Shown: positions 35,643-43,853 of the stretch, piece by piece
Position numbering within the stretch: the stretch's first letter is position 1
How the letters are laid out: every line of letters starts with the position of its first letter
Source of the DNA: a bacterium
GTDB lineage: Bacteria; Pseudomonadota; Alphaproteobacteria; Rickettsiales; RI-342
Direction of reading: 5' to 3'
Length of the DNA: 64,000 nucleotides
NCBI GenBank assembly: GCA_016124905.1
Contig: WGMV01000011.1
Location: 1 to 64,000 of the forward strand
Notes under the pieces: generated by a model
The model's database searches: none
The model's input: the letters and a program-made list of their open reading frames with translations, nothing else
What the model was told of the DNA's origin: nothing
Translations under genes and position numbers: made by a program

Positions 35643-36797
35643 ATGGCCGATAACCTGCTGGATAACCAGGCTTCACAGATGATACGCGGCGCCAAGGCGC
35701 AACAGGCGGACATGTTTAATCTCGCCCTCGCCCGCGGAGCGCAGGAAGCCGACCGCACCCCGGCCAAAGCTACCCCGAACACCCGTTTTCTCTCTTCGCT
35801 GCTGTACAACTTGGGCAATATCTCCTGCATCGTCTCCGGCATTCAGCGTGGCCGCCATAATCCGGACGGCAAATTCACCATGAACGATATTTCCGAGCTC
35901 ATGGTCGGCGTCAGCTTTAGCGTGGGCGATGTTCTGATGGCCGCCGTAAGCAAGGACGCCCCATCCGAAATTGAACGGCTGGAGCACGGCCTGAAGGACC
36001 ACCTTCAGCGCCACCGCATCAAACTTCCCGCCCAGCCCAACGCCGAGAACATCCACAAAAGCGGCGCCCTGCCCGCTGTGTATGATTTTATCAAAAACAA
36101 CATCGTCTCCATCAAATGCATCACGGAAGGCACGGCCGGGCTGTTCATGATCAACGCGGCCACCAAAAAGGGCAACCTCAACAAGGGTAAGCTGGCGGCC
36201 GGTCTGCTGGTTTCCACCGGCTGGTTTTCCACCTTGCTGATGAACCACCTGCCTCCGCCGGATGCCGCCAGCAGCCTGCCGGATAAAATCCGCGACAACC
36301 CCAAGGGTTGGATCGCCCGCCCGGCGGCCATCGGCAATAACATCTCAAACTTTATCGGCGCGGTGAACGAGCGCAAACGCTTCATGGGCGAGGTACACGC
36401 AGCCGAGGCTGCCCTGCAAACCGCCACCGCCGAGGAAGCCGGCACCGCGACGGAAAAGCTCCGCATCGCCAGGCTGAAACAGCATGATTACATCTGGAAC
36501 ATGGTCTCCGCCTGCAGCTTTCTGATGGCCAATTACCTGTTCGGCATTTCCAGCGGCGGCAACAAGCCCGCAACCTCGGCCGAGGAACAGGCCATCGCCA
36601 GCGAGGTTGTCAACATCTCCGCCAAAACGCTGGCGAGTATCCCGGCGGAGATGCGCGATGCCGCGGTCAATCAGGCCGCCATTTATACCGCCAAGCAATC
36701 CCATGTCGGCGAAAGCCGGGAGCGCATTGCCGAGATGATCCAGGAGCAGATTCGCGCGTTCGAAAAAACCGCGCCTCAACCCGCACTCGCCCGTTGA
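35643..36797 (+). CDS. Unknown 384-residue protein with hydrophobic segments
   Basis: The start MADNLLDNQASQMIRGAKAQQ follows a weak GGG ribosome site. No signal peptide is seen. Moderately hydrophobic helices lie at about 50-65, 85-105, 165-200 and 285-305, e.g. LAAGLLVSTGWFSTLLMNHL, suggesting membrane association. A Gln/Glu-rich helical C-terminus ends in a Pro-rich tail. No family recognised. The preceding 173-base gap (35470-35642) holds no gene. The next gene is convergent and starts 33 bases after the stop. Confidence 0.65.
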   Translation: MADNLLDNQASQMIRGAKAQQADMFNLALARGAQEADRTPAKATPNTRFLSSLLYNLGNISCIVSGIQRGRHNPDGKFTMNDISELMVGVSFSVGDVLMAAVSKDAPSEIERLEHGLKDHLQRHRIKLPAQPNAENIHKSGALPAVYDFIKNNIVSIKCITEGTAGLFMINAATKKGNLNKGKLAAGLLVSTGWFSTLLMNHLPPPDAASSLPDKIRDNPKGWIARPAAIGNNISNFIGAVNERKRFMGEVHAAEAALQTATAEEAGTATEKLRIARLKQHDYIWNMVSACSFLMANYLFGISSGGNKPATSAEEQAIASEVVNISAKTLASIPAEMRDAAVNQAAIYTAKQSHVGESRERIAEMIQEQIRAFEKTAPQPALAR

Positions 36798-36829
36798 TCC
36801 GTCGGCTCTCCTCAACCCATTACCTTTGC

Positions 36830-37819
36830 CTAATGGGCCGCCAGGCCGAACAGCCCTATCAGATACACCACCACCAGCAGCAGGCTTTCCAGCCCGATGC
36901 CGACGACCGTTCGCGAGGGCTTGAGATAAAGCGCGCCGGTATAAAGCACCGTCAGCAGCGCCCCGAGCGCCACCACATACAGGTCGCTCGGCTTGGCGGA
37001 TGATAAAGCCGGCACACCCGCGCAAAAGGATGTCAGCAGCAGCAGGCACGGCAGAAACGCGTTGCCGCCCAGGATATCGCTGATGGCGAGCTGGTACTTC
37101 CGCATCCGCACGGCCTCAATGCCGGTGGAAATTTCCGGCATGGACGTCGCCAGCGCCAGAAAGGTGGCGCCAAAAATCGCCCCGTCCATGCCCAGTTCCT
37201 TGGCCATGCCGCTGCTCACGCCTTCAATCGCATATCCCGCGAACAAGGTGGCGGACGATGCCGCCAGAAACACCGCCACCACCTTCCAGGTATCCGCCTC
37301 GTGCACGGCGGCATGCTCATCGGTGTAACGTGCCGTTTTAGGGCCACGTGCATTGCGCACCACCACCAGCCCCACCAGCCAGCATAGCACGATGGCCAGC
37401 TCCGCCGGGGCAATGCCGTGCCACACCAGCGCGGCCGGCATGGTATTGCCCATCACCACCAGTGCCAGAATACCCAGCAGAAAAAGCCCCTCCAGTATCA
37501 ACTGCCCGCTGGAGGCATAATGGCTGAGCGGCTTGTGCTTTTCAGGGCGGAACCGGTCCATCAGGGCAATGACGACCGTCTGGATGGCGATGCCGCCAAG
37601 GATATTGCCCACTGCCAGCTCGGGGGCATGGTGCAGCCCTGCGGTCACGGCAATCGCCACTTCCGGCAGGTTGGTGACAATCGCCAGCAGCACCATGCCG
37701 CCCAGCGCCTGTTCCATGCCCATGCGTCGCGAAAGCACGTCCACGCTGCGCGTCAGGTGAATCCCGGCCAGCCAGATGATGGCGGCCAAAAGAATAAACT
37801 GAAGCGCCAGCATGCCCAT
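36830..37819 (-). CDS. CaCA-family cation/proton or cation/Na+ exchanger (YrbG-like)
   Basis: 329 residues, about ten transmembrane helices in two inverted halves. The alpha repeats contain TNLPEVAIAVTAGLHHAPELAVGNILGG and ATSMPEISTGIEAVRMRKYQLAISDILGGNAF, in which the conserved (G/T)xxLPE and GN motifs bind Ca2+ or Na+. It starts at the ATG overlapping the TGA of the GDT1-family gene (TGATG), so the two are translationally coupled. Such exchangers usually export Ca2+, and pairing with a Mn/Ca exporter suggests joint divalent-cation detoxification. Confidence 0.85.
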   Translation of the reverse strand: MGMLALQFILLAAIIWLAGIHLTRSVDVLSRRMGMEQALGGMVLLAIVTNLPEVAIAVTAGLHHAPELAVGNILGGIAIQTVVIALMDRFRPEKHKPLSHYASSGQLILEGLFLLGILALVVMGNTMPAALVWHGIAPAELAIVLCWLVGLVVVRNARGPKTARYTDEHAAVHEADTWKVVAVFLAASSATLFAGYAIEGVSSGMAKELGMDGAIFGATFLALATSMPEISTGIEAVRMRKYQLAISDILGGNAFLPCLLLLTSFCAGVPALSSAKPSDLYVVALGALLTVLYTGALYLKPSRTVVGIGLESLLLVVVYLIGLFGLAAH

Positions 37820-38391
37820 CACTGCACCGCCACCACCCAGGAATAAATCTGCCACAGCCCGGTCGCCGCAAACAACGCGCAGGTGGCATACCGCAAAGCC
37901 TTTAGCGGCAGTTTGGCCAGCAGCGTGTCGCCAAGCAGAATGGCGGGAATATTCGCCGCCAGCATCCCAAGCGTGGTACCCACCGTCACCAGCCATATAT
38001 TCTGATAATCCGCCGCCAGCGTCAGCGTTGCCAGCTGGGTTTTATCGCCGATCTCGGCAAAAAAGAAAGCCACCAGGCTGGCGAAGAAGGCGCCATAGGA
38101 CGTGTGATGCTTGCTTTCATCCGGCGCGTCATCCGGCAAAAGCGTCCATAACCCGACCGCAATGAACAACACGCCCGTGATCAACCCGAGCCAGCCGCCC
38201 GCCACCAGCTCGGAAAGCCAGATGCCCAGCCATGACGTAACGCCGTGGTTCACCAACGTGGCGATCAGCACCCCGATCAAAATGGGCCAGAATGTGCGGT
38301 AGCGTGCCGCCAGCATGATGGAGAGCAACTGGGTTTTATCGCCCATTTCCGCAAGCGCGATCCAGGCAAAACAATGCAGCACGACATCCAT
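37819..38391 (-). CDS. GDT1/TMEM165 (UPF0016, MneA-like) Mn2+/Ca2+ exporter
   Basis: 190 residues, six transmembrane helices. Both copies of the family signature E-x-G-D-K-(T/S) are present: ALAEMGDKTQLLSIML in helix 1 and FFAEIGDKTQLATLTLA in helix 4. These residues form the cation site. In bacteria such proteins export Mn2+ (MneA) or Ca2+. It is the first gene of a two-gene operon with the CaCA exchanger; AGGATTG-type ribosome site upstream. A palindromic box lies about 70 bases upstream of the start. Confidence 0.9.
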   Translation of the reverse strand: MDVVLHCFAWIALAEMGDKTQLLSIMLAARYRTFWPILIGVLIATLVNHGVTSWLGIWLSELVAGGWLGLITGVLFIAVGLWTLLPDDAPDESKHHTSYGAFFASLVAFFFAEIGDKTQLATLTLAADYQNIWLVTVGTTLGMLAANIPAILLGDTLLAKLPLKALRYATCALFAATGLWQIYSWVVAVQ

Positions 38392-38460
38392 ATCAATCCT
38401 CCAGCTGCCTTTTGTATGGTGTCTAATCGCCCGGGCGTCAACCTTGCCAAGATTTAATCA

Positions 38461-38476
38461 GAATCATTCATTATTC
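38461..38476. promoter_or_regulatory. Candidate Fur/Mur-like box upstream of GDT1 gene
   Basis: GAATCAT-TC-ATTATTC is an inverted repeat with 6 of 7 arm matches, within an A/T-rich stretch of the 148-base divergent gap 38392-38539. It resembles the Fur-family 7-2-7 architecture. No Mn riboswitch (yybP-ykoY) consensus is visible. Confidence 0.35.
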
Positions 38477-38539
38477 ACGCGCATTTTTAGATCCACCCGC
38501 TTATGGTGCCTTCATCACAGATAGATAATGGAGATCCCC

Positions 38540-38878
38540 ATGAAATCCGCCCAAAAACTTATCGGCACGGCGTTGTTTGCCGCCCTGCTTGCCTCTCCCG
38601 TCCTTGCGCAGAGCAATGTGGTGGTCAGCGGCGCTGGCTCCGCAGGCAGCAATGTGGATATGGACCTCAACACCCGCAGCGGCACGCTGAACCCGGCCAT
38701 CGGCAACCCGCCCATCAATGACAGTTCGCGTATCCAGGCCGATGTGGAAGCCGAAAAACCCGCCAACCCCACGCAAAAGCGCATCGATGCCAACCGCGCC
38801 AAGATAAAGGCCCGTCAGGAAACGCTGATCAACAAACAGGCCCCGGCTGAAAACACCGGTGCCCCCACCGCCAATTAA
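38540..38878 (+). CDS. Small secreted protein, unknown
   Basis: 112 residues from the ATG with GGAG six bases upstream. Signal peptide 1-23 (MKSAQKLIGTALFAALLASP..AQ). The mature part is small and polar: a Gly/Ser/Asn start (SNVVVSGAGSAGSNVDMDLNTRSG), then a Lys/Arg-rich helical segment (TQKRIDANRAKIKARQETL). The next gene starts 15 bases later and encodes a protein of similar design, so the two are probably co-expressed envelope proteins. Confidence 0.72.
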   Translation: MKSAQKLIGTALFAALLASPVLAQSNVVVSGAGSAGSNVDMDLNTRSGTLNPAIGNPPINDSSRIQADVEAEKPANPTQKRIDANRAKIKARQETLINKQAPAENTGAPTAN

Positions 38879-38893
38879 TCAAAGGAAACAGAC

Positions 38894-39307
38894 ATGAAGA
38901 AACTTCTCATCACCGCGGTGGCGCTCGCCACCATTTCCACCAGCGCCTATGCTCAGGTTGGTGCCAGCAACAGCGAATCCTCCGCCGGTGTGGCGCCCCC
39001 CGCCATTCCCCCGGTTGGCGAAGGCCTGGACATCAACGCCAATGCTAAGGCGGGCGTTTCGGCTGAGACTCCGGGCATCGACAACCGCGAGGCCCGGCAG
39101 AACCAGCGCATTGAAAATGGCGTGGAATCCGGCCAGCTGAACGAACATGAGGCCAACCGCCTTGAGCGCCAGCAGGACCGTATTGAAAATGCCGAAACCA
39201 AAGCAAAAGCCGATGGTGAGGTGACCAAAAAGGAACGCGCCCGCATTCAGCACAAGCAAAACAAGGCAAACCATAACATTGCACGTAAAAAACATAACAA
39301 ACACTAA
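38894..39307 (+). CDS. Small secreted Arg/Glu-rich helical protein
   Basis: 137 residues. Signal peptide 1-20 (MKKLLITAVALATISTSAYA). After a disordered linker, the C-terminal half is a charged helix: REARQNQRIENGVESGQLNEHEANRLERQQDRIENAETKAKADG then KKERARIQHKQNKANHNIARKKHN. This pattern (QxxRIxxGxxSGxLxxxEAxRLExxQxxI) occurs in many small proteobacterial periplasmic proteins of unknown role. A strong terminator follows. Confidence 0.78.
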   Translation: MKKLLITAVALATISTSAYAQVGASNSESSAGVAPPAIPPVGEGLDINANAKAGVSAETPGIDNREARQNQRIENGVESGQLNEHEANRLERQQDRIENAETKAKADGEVTKKERARIQHKQNKANHNIARKKHNKH

Positions 39308-39323
39308 GCTTGCCCGAGCAAAC

Positions 39324-39357
39324 CAAAGGGGCGGGCCTCGGCCCGCCCCTTTTCTTT
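39324..39357 (+). terminator. Rho-independent terminator
   Basis: AAAGGGGCGGGC-CTCG-GCCCGCCCC followed by TTTTCTTTT. It ends the two-gene secreted-protein transcript. Confidence 0.92.
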
Positions 39358-39435
39358 TGGATACAGGCAATTATGCCTCGCCTGCCACCGGCTGTGTTTA
39401 CACTTTGGTAAACCCTGACCGGTAAAAGTGAAAAA

Positions 39436-39963
39436 ATGAACCTGCCACCCAACATGCTTCCACCACGGCTCACCGCCGAAGATGTGTTGAGCAACATCCA
39501 CCTCCTGATTGTGGATGACGACCGTATTACGCGTCGCCTGGTGCATGATCTGTTGAAAATTCTTGGTTTTTCCAATGTGCAGATTGAGCCGAACGGCCGC
39601 GCTGCGCTTGATTACATCGCCTTCAATCCGGTGGATATCATTATTTGCGACTGGAAAATGGCGCCGATGGACGGCATTGAAATGACACGCGCCGTGCGCA
39701 CCCAGTTGAGTGGCGGCAAGCGCTTTACCCCCATCATCATGCTGACGGGCAAAGGGGAGGAAAACGACGTCAAGCTCGCGCGGGATTCCGGCATCACCGA
39801 ATACCTGCTCAAGCCCTTTACGGCCGACACCCTCTTTTCCCGCATCAAGGCCGTGGTGGATAACCCGCGCGGCTTCGTCATGTCCACCGCCTATACCGGG
39901 CCGGACCGCCGCCGCCGCAGCGGCATGCCGCCCGACGGCATGAAAAAACGCGAGACGGATTAA
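39436..39963 (+). CDS. Single-domain response regulator with GPDRRR tail (module B)
   Basis: 175 residues. The receiver domain (about 20-145) has VDDDRITRRLV, phospho-acceptor Asp72 in IICDWKMAPMDG, Thr in IMLTGKG and Lys in LLKPFTADTLF. As in module A, a tail follows with FVMSTAYTGPDRRRRSGMPP and basic residues. No output domain. The partner gene starts five bases after the stop. A strong terminator precedes it, so it forms its own transcription unit. Confidence 0.9.
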   Translation: MNLPPNMLPPRLTAEDVLSNIHLLIVDDDRITRRLVHDLLKILGFSNVQIEPNGRAALDYIAFNPVDIIICDWKMAPMDGIEMTRAVRTQLSGGKRFTPIIMLTGKGEENDVKLARDSGITEYLLKPFTADTLFSRIKAVVDNPRGFVMSTAYTGPDRRRRSGMPPDGMKKRETD

Positions 39964-39968
39964 CGGCC

Positions 39969-40463
39969 ATGAAGAAACCATCCAAGGCCACCATCCTGCC
40001 GCCTGACACGTCGCTAAAACAGAAAATCGGCAACCGTCCGCTTGAAACCCTCGTCGATGCCGACCGCGTGGAATCCGCGCAGCAGGCGGTATTCAATAAT
40101 CTTGACCAGTTTCTGAACCAGACCCAGACGGACATAAAATCCATCGAGCTGCTGCTGGAAGAGATCGAACAGGGCTACAGCGGCGACCTGAACCTGATCA
40201 CCAGCATGGAAAACGCCTTTTTCCGCATCATGAGCACGGCCGGCACCTTTGGTTACATGCTCGCAAGCCGCGTGGCCAACCAGGGGCATGATTACGTGGT
40301 GAAACACCACCAGATGCACGCCGCCGAGCTCAAGGTCATCCGCGCCTATGCCCTGGCGCTCAAAAGCATTTTCACCCACAATATACGTGGCGACGGGGGT
40401 AAAATGGGCAAGGAACTGCTCACCAACCTGACCATGCTCACCGATAAATTCAGCCGTTCATAA
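39969..40463 (+). CDS. Alpha-helical partner protein of response regulator (module B)
   Basis: 164 residues, predicted all-helical, cytoplasmic. It shares with the module A partner the N-terminal PPDxxLKxKIG and the following DADRVESAQQAVF helix. The centre has LITSMENAFFRIMSTAGTFGYMLASRVA and the C-terminal helix ELKVIRAYALALKSIFTHNIRG. No catalytic His-x-x-x-pattern of a canonical Hpt domain is obvious, though several conserved polar positions could fit. Function unknown; a dedicated receiver-binding protein is the simplest idea. Confidence 0.8.
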   Translation: MKKPSKATILPPDTSLKQKIGNRPLETLVDADRVESAQQAVFNNLDQFLNQTQTDIKSIELLLEEIEQGYSGDLNLITSMENAFFRIMSTAGTFGYMLASRVANQGHDYVVKHHQMHAAELKVIRAYALALKSIFTHNIRGDGGKMGKELLTNLTMLTDKFSRS

Positions 40464-40486
40464 AAACCCCCGGCATCCGCGTGGGG

Positions 40487-40504
40487 CCCGCCAGGCCTGG
40501 CGGG
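40487..40504. terminator. Perfect 18-bp G+C palindrome after module B
   Basis: CCCGCCAGGCCTGGCGGG is a perfect palindrome in the 148-base gap before putA. A second imperfect stem follows (CTCCC...GGGAG near 40520-40550). It could terminate module B, but there is no clear T-run. Confidence 0.5.
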
Positions 40505-40611
40505 TGGATAAAATACCTCCCTTGCAGCCCTACCCTGCATGGGAGGCTGCTTGTTTATCCATTCATAGCTTGCTAGATTGCTTGCCGGTCTTTCACAATA
40601 CGGGTTGAAGC

Positions 40612-43600
40612 ATGGCAAAGACGGCACGCACTCCTGCGCAAACCGGCGAGGATGAACTCTCCCGCCTTCGGCGTAAAATTGTTGAGCATGCCCTGATAGA
40701 CGAGGAACTCGCCCTCGAACCCCTGATTGCCATTCTGGACGCCAGAAGCGATGAACTGAAACGCCGCGTGCATGACCGTGCCGAGGATCTCGTCGCCGGC
40801 ATCCGCGCCAGCGGCCACACGGGTGTGGAAGCCCTGCTGCAGGAATACCGGCTGGACCAGCGCGAAGGCGTGCTCATCATGTGCCTGGCCGAAGCCCTCC
40901 TCCGCGTGCCGGACAGCAACACCGCCAACCGGCTGATCGAGGATAAATTCACCAACACCGACTGGGAACGCTACCTTGGCGGCAGCGAGTCCATCCTCGT
41001 CAATGCCTCCAGCTGGGGCTTGATGCTCACCGGCAAGATCATGGATTTCGACCGCGAATCCGAAGCCCCGCTGGTGACGCTCCGCAAACTGGTGCAGAAA
41101 ATGGGCGCCCCCATCATCCGCCAGGTTCTGAGCAAGGCGATGGAATGGATGGGCACGCAGTTCATTCTGGGCACCTCCATCGAAAGCGGCGTGAAGGCCG
41201 CGCGTGAAAACGAGACCAACGGCTACATGCACAGCTACGACATGCTGGGTGAAGGCGCGCGCACCCGTGCCTATGCCGCAGAATATGCCGCGCGCTACCT
41301 GCATGCCATCGAGGTGATCGGCAAAAACGCCCCCTCCAACCTGGAACTGCACGACCGCCCGAGCATTTCCATCAAGCTTTCCGCCCTTCACCCCGCCTAT
41401 CACAGCAAGCACAAACAGGCCGTGATGGACGAACTGGTGCCCGAGCTGAAAAAACTGATGCTCGCCGCAAAAAAATACAACCTCATGGCCGCCATCGACG
41501 CCGAGGAAGCCGCCCGGCTCGATCTTTCGCTCGACATTTTCGAGGCCCTGATCCGCGATCCTGATATCGGCGCATGGGACGGCGTGTCGCTGGTGGTGCA
41601 GGCCTACCAGAAACGCGCGCTCCACGTCATCCACTGGACGGCCGCGCTGGCCAGATCGACCGGCAAGCAGATTCCCATCCGCCTCGTGAAAGGCGCCTAT
41701 TGGGATTCCGAGGTCAAGCACGCCCAGGTGCACGGGCTGGAAGGCTATCCCGTCTACACCCGCAAATACGCCACCGATCTCTCCTACCTCGCCTGCGCCC
41801 GCACGCTGCTGGATTACGGCAAGCTACTGTATCCGCAATTCGCCACGCACAACGCGCACACCGTCGCCAGCATCCTGGAAATGGCCCCCAAGGACGCCCA
41901 TTACGAATTCCAGCGCCTTCAGGGCATGGGCGGCACGCTCTATGACCAGCTGATGTCCAAAAAAGCCCAGATCCGCTGCCGTATCTACGCCCCTATCGGC
42001 GTGCACAAGGACCTGCTGGCCTACCTCGTGCGCCGCCTGCTGGAAAACGGCGCCAACAGCTCTTTCATCAATCAGCTGGGCGATAAAAACACCTCGCTGG
42101 AACGCCTGATCGCCGACCCCGTTTCGCTTCATCGGGAAAAGGCATCCCAGCCACCCTACATCCCCCTGCCTGTTGAGATGTACGGCCCTAAACGCCCCAA
42201 TTCAAAAGGCGTTGATCTGGGCTATTACCTGCATATCGAGCGCCTTTACGAAGGCCTCGGCCAGCAGGGAGACCGCTACTGGCAGGCCACCGGCCTCATT
42301 GACGGCAAGCCGGTCGGCAAACATGCGCGCGACATCGTCAACCCCGGCAACCTGAACGACCGTGTCGGCCAGATAATGGAATGCGACGCCGCCGACGCCA
42401 AAAAGGCGATGGATATCGCGGGCCATTATTTTCCCCGCTGGGCGCAGACCGAGGTGGCCCTGCGCGCACGCCTGCTCCGCAACGCCGCGGATAAAATGGA
42501 GGAAGAGCGCGACGTGCTGATGGCGCTCATCCTGCGCGAAGGTGGTCGCACGCTTCAGGACGCCATGGACGAAATCCGTGAAGCGGTGGATTTCTGCCGC
42601 TATTACGCCGCCGAGGCCGAGCGCCTGTGCGGCGCTCCCGTTCAGCTTCCCGGGCCAACCGGCGAATCCAACCATTTGCTGCTTCAAGGCCGCGGCGTAT
42701 TTTGCTGCATCAGCCCGTGGAACTTCCCGCTTGCCATTTTCATTGGCCAGATAGCCGCCGCGCTGGCCACCGGCAATACCGTGGTCGCCAAACCGGCGGA
42801 ACAGACGCCCATCATCGCCTGGCATGCCGTCAAACTGCTGCACGAGGCGGGCATTCCGCCGCAGGCGCTGGCGCTCATCCCCGGCGACGGCCCGACCATC
42901 GGCCAGGCCGTGCTGGAACATCCCGCCCTGGCGGGCATCTGCTTCACCGGTTCCACCGAGGTGGGCAAACTGCTCCAACGCAAACTCGCCGAACGTCCCG
43001 GCGCCATTCTGCCCCTCATCGCCGAGACGGGCGGCATGAACGCCATGATTGTCGATTCCACCGCCCTGCCCGAGCAGGTGGCCGATGACGTGGTGCTTTC
43101 CGCCTTCGGCAGCGCGGGACAGCGTTGCTCCGCCCTACGGCTGTTATTCGTTCAAAGCGACACGGCCAGCGAGATGATCCACATGATCGCAGGCAGCCTG
43201 CAGACACGCATGGTCGGCCTGCCGTGGGAACTGAAAACCGACATCGGCCCCGTCATCGATGCCGATGCCAAAAACATGCTGGAAAAACACAAAACCGCGT
43301 TCAAAAAATCCGCAAAACTGGTGTTTGAATACAGCCTTGGCACGCGGGTGGGCCAGATGGGCCATTACGTCGCCCCCACCATCTTTGAACTGCCCAACGC
43401 CGAGATGTTGAAAAGCGAAGTCTTCGGCCCCATCCTGCACGTGGTGCGTTACGAAGCGGGCGAGCTGGACAAGGTGATCGACAGCATCAACCGCACGGGC
43501 TACGGCCTGACGCTTGGCGTGCATAGCCGCATCGACGGCACGGCGCAATACATCGCCGGGCGTGTGAACGCAGGCAATGTCTATGTCAACCGCAGCATGA

Positions 43601-43764
43601 TCGGCGCGGTGGTGGGCGTGCAGCCGTTCGGCGGCATGGGCCTTTCCGGCACCGGCTTCAAGGCGGGCGGCCCGCATTACCTGCTGCGTTTCCTGACGGA
43701 AAAAACCCTCACCGTAAACACGGCCGCCGTGGGCGGAAACATCGCGCTGTTCACCGGCAATTGA
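40612..43764 (+). CDS. putA: Bifunctional proline dehydrogenase / L-glutamate gamma-semialdehyde dehydrogenase
   Basis: 1050 residues, no N-terminal ribbon-helix-helix DNA-binding domain, so this is a short catalytic PutA rather than the E. coli autorepressor type. The PRODH barrel (about 150-460) has SIKLSALHPAY, AIDAEEAARLDLS, RLVKGAYWDSEVK and FATHNAHTVASI. The aldehyde dehydrogenase domain (about 540-1030) has SPWNFPLAIF, Glu in AETGGMNAM, and catalytic Cys near 838 in GSAGQRCSALRLL. It oxidises proline to glutamate at the membrane, feeding electrons to quinone via FAD and reducing NAD+. Substrate channelling between the two sites is a family property. Confidence 0.97.
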   Translation: MAKTARTPAQTGEDELSRLRRKIVEHALIDEELALEPLIAILDARSDELKRRVHDRAEDLVAGIRASGHTGVEALLQEYRLDQREGVLIMCLAEALLRVPDSNTANRLIEDKFTNTDWERYLGGSESILVNASSWGLMLTGKIMDFDRESEAPLVTLRKLVQKMGAPIIRQVLSKAMEWMGTQFILGTSIESGVKAARENETNGYMHSYDMLGEGARTRAYAAEYAARYLHAIEVIGKNAPSNLELHDRPSISIKLSALHPAYHSKHKQAVMDELVPELKKLMLAAKKYNLMAAIDAEEAARLDLSLDIFEALIRDPDIGAWDGVSLVVQAYQKRALHVIHWTAALARSTGKQIPIRLVKGAYWDSEVKHAQVHGLEGYPVYTRKYATDLSYLACARTLLDYGKLLYPQFATHNAHTVASILEMAPKDAHYEFQRLQGMGGTLYDQLMSKKAQIRCRIYAPIGVHKDLLAYLVRRLLENGANSSFINQLGDKNTSLERLIADPVSLHREKASQPPYIPLPVEMYGPKRPNSKGVDLGYYLHIERLYEGLGQQGDRYWQATGLIDGKPVGKHARDIVNPGNLNDRVGQIMECDAADAKKAMDIAGHYFPRWAQTEVALRARLLRNAADKMEEERDVLMALILREGGRTLQDAMDEIREAVDFCRYYAAEAERLCGAPVQLPGPTGESNHLLLQGRGVFCCISPWNFPLAIFIGQIAAALATGNTVVAKPAEQTPIIAWHAVKLLHEAGIPPQALALIPGDGPTIGQAVLEHPALAGICFTGSTEVGKLLQRKLAERPGAILPLIAETGGMNAMIVDSTALPEQVADDVVLSAFGSAGQRCSALRLLFVQSDTASEMIHMIAGSLQTRMVGLPWELKTDIGPVIDADAKNMLEKHKTAFKKSAKLVFEYSLGTRVGQMGHYVAPTIFELPNAEMLKSEVFGPILHVVRYEAGELDKVIDSINRTGYGLTLGVHSRIDGTAQYIAGRVNAGNVYVNRSMIGAVVGVQPFGGMGLSGTGFKAGGPHYLLRFLTEKTLTVNTAAVGGNIALFTGN

Positions 43765-43795
43765 ACGCAACGGATTGTGGTTATTCCCTTTCCAA

Positions 43796-43814
43796 ATACC
43801 ATGCTTAGTGGTAT
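43796..43814. promoter_or_regulatory. Short inverted repeat upstream of the ChpT-like gene
   Basis: ATACCA-TGCTTAG-TGGTAT lies about 40 bases before the GTG start. It may be an operator or a small hairpin; there is nothing to link it to a known regulator. Confidence 0.3.
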
Positions 43815-43853
43815 GAGGGCAAAAGCGCAGGCATCCTTAAGGCAAACCCGACA

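Noticed and set aside
38392-38539. Mn2+ riboswitch (yybP-ykoY) before the GDT1 gene
   Set aside because: The conserved loops of that riboswitch are not visible in the 148 bases.
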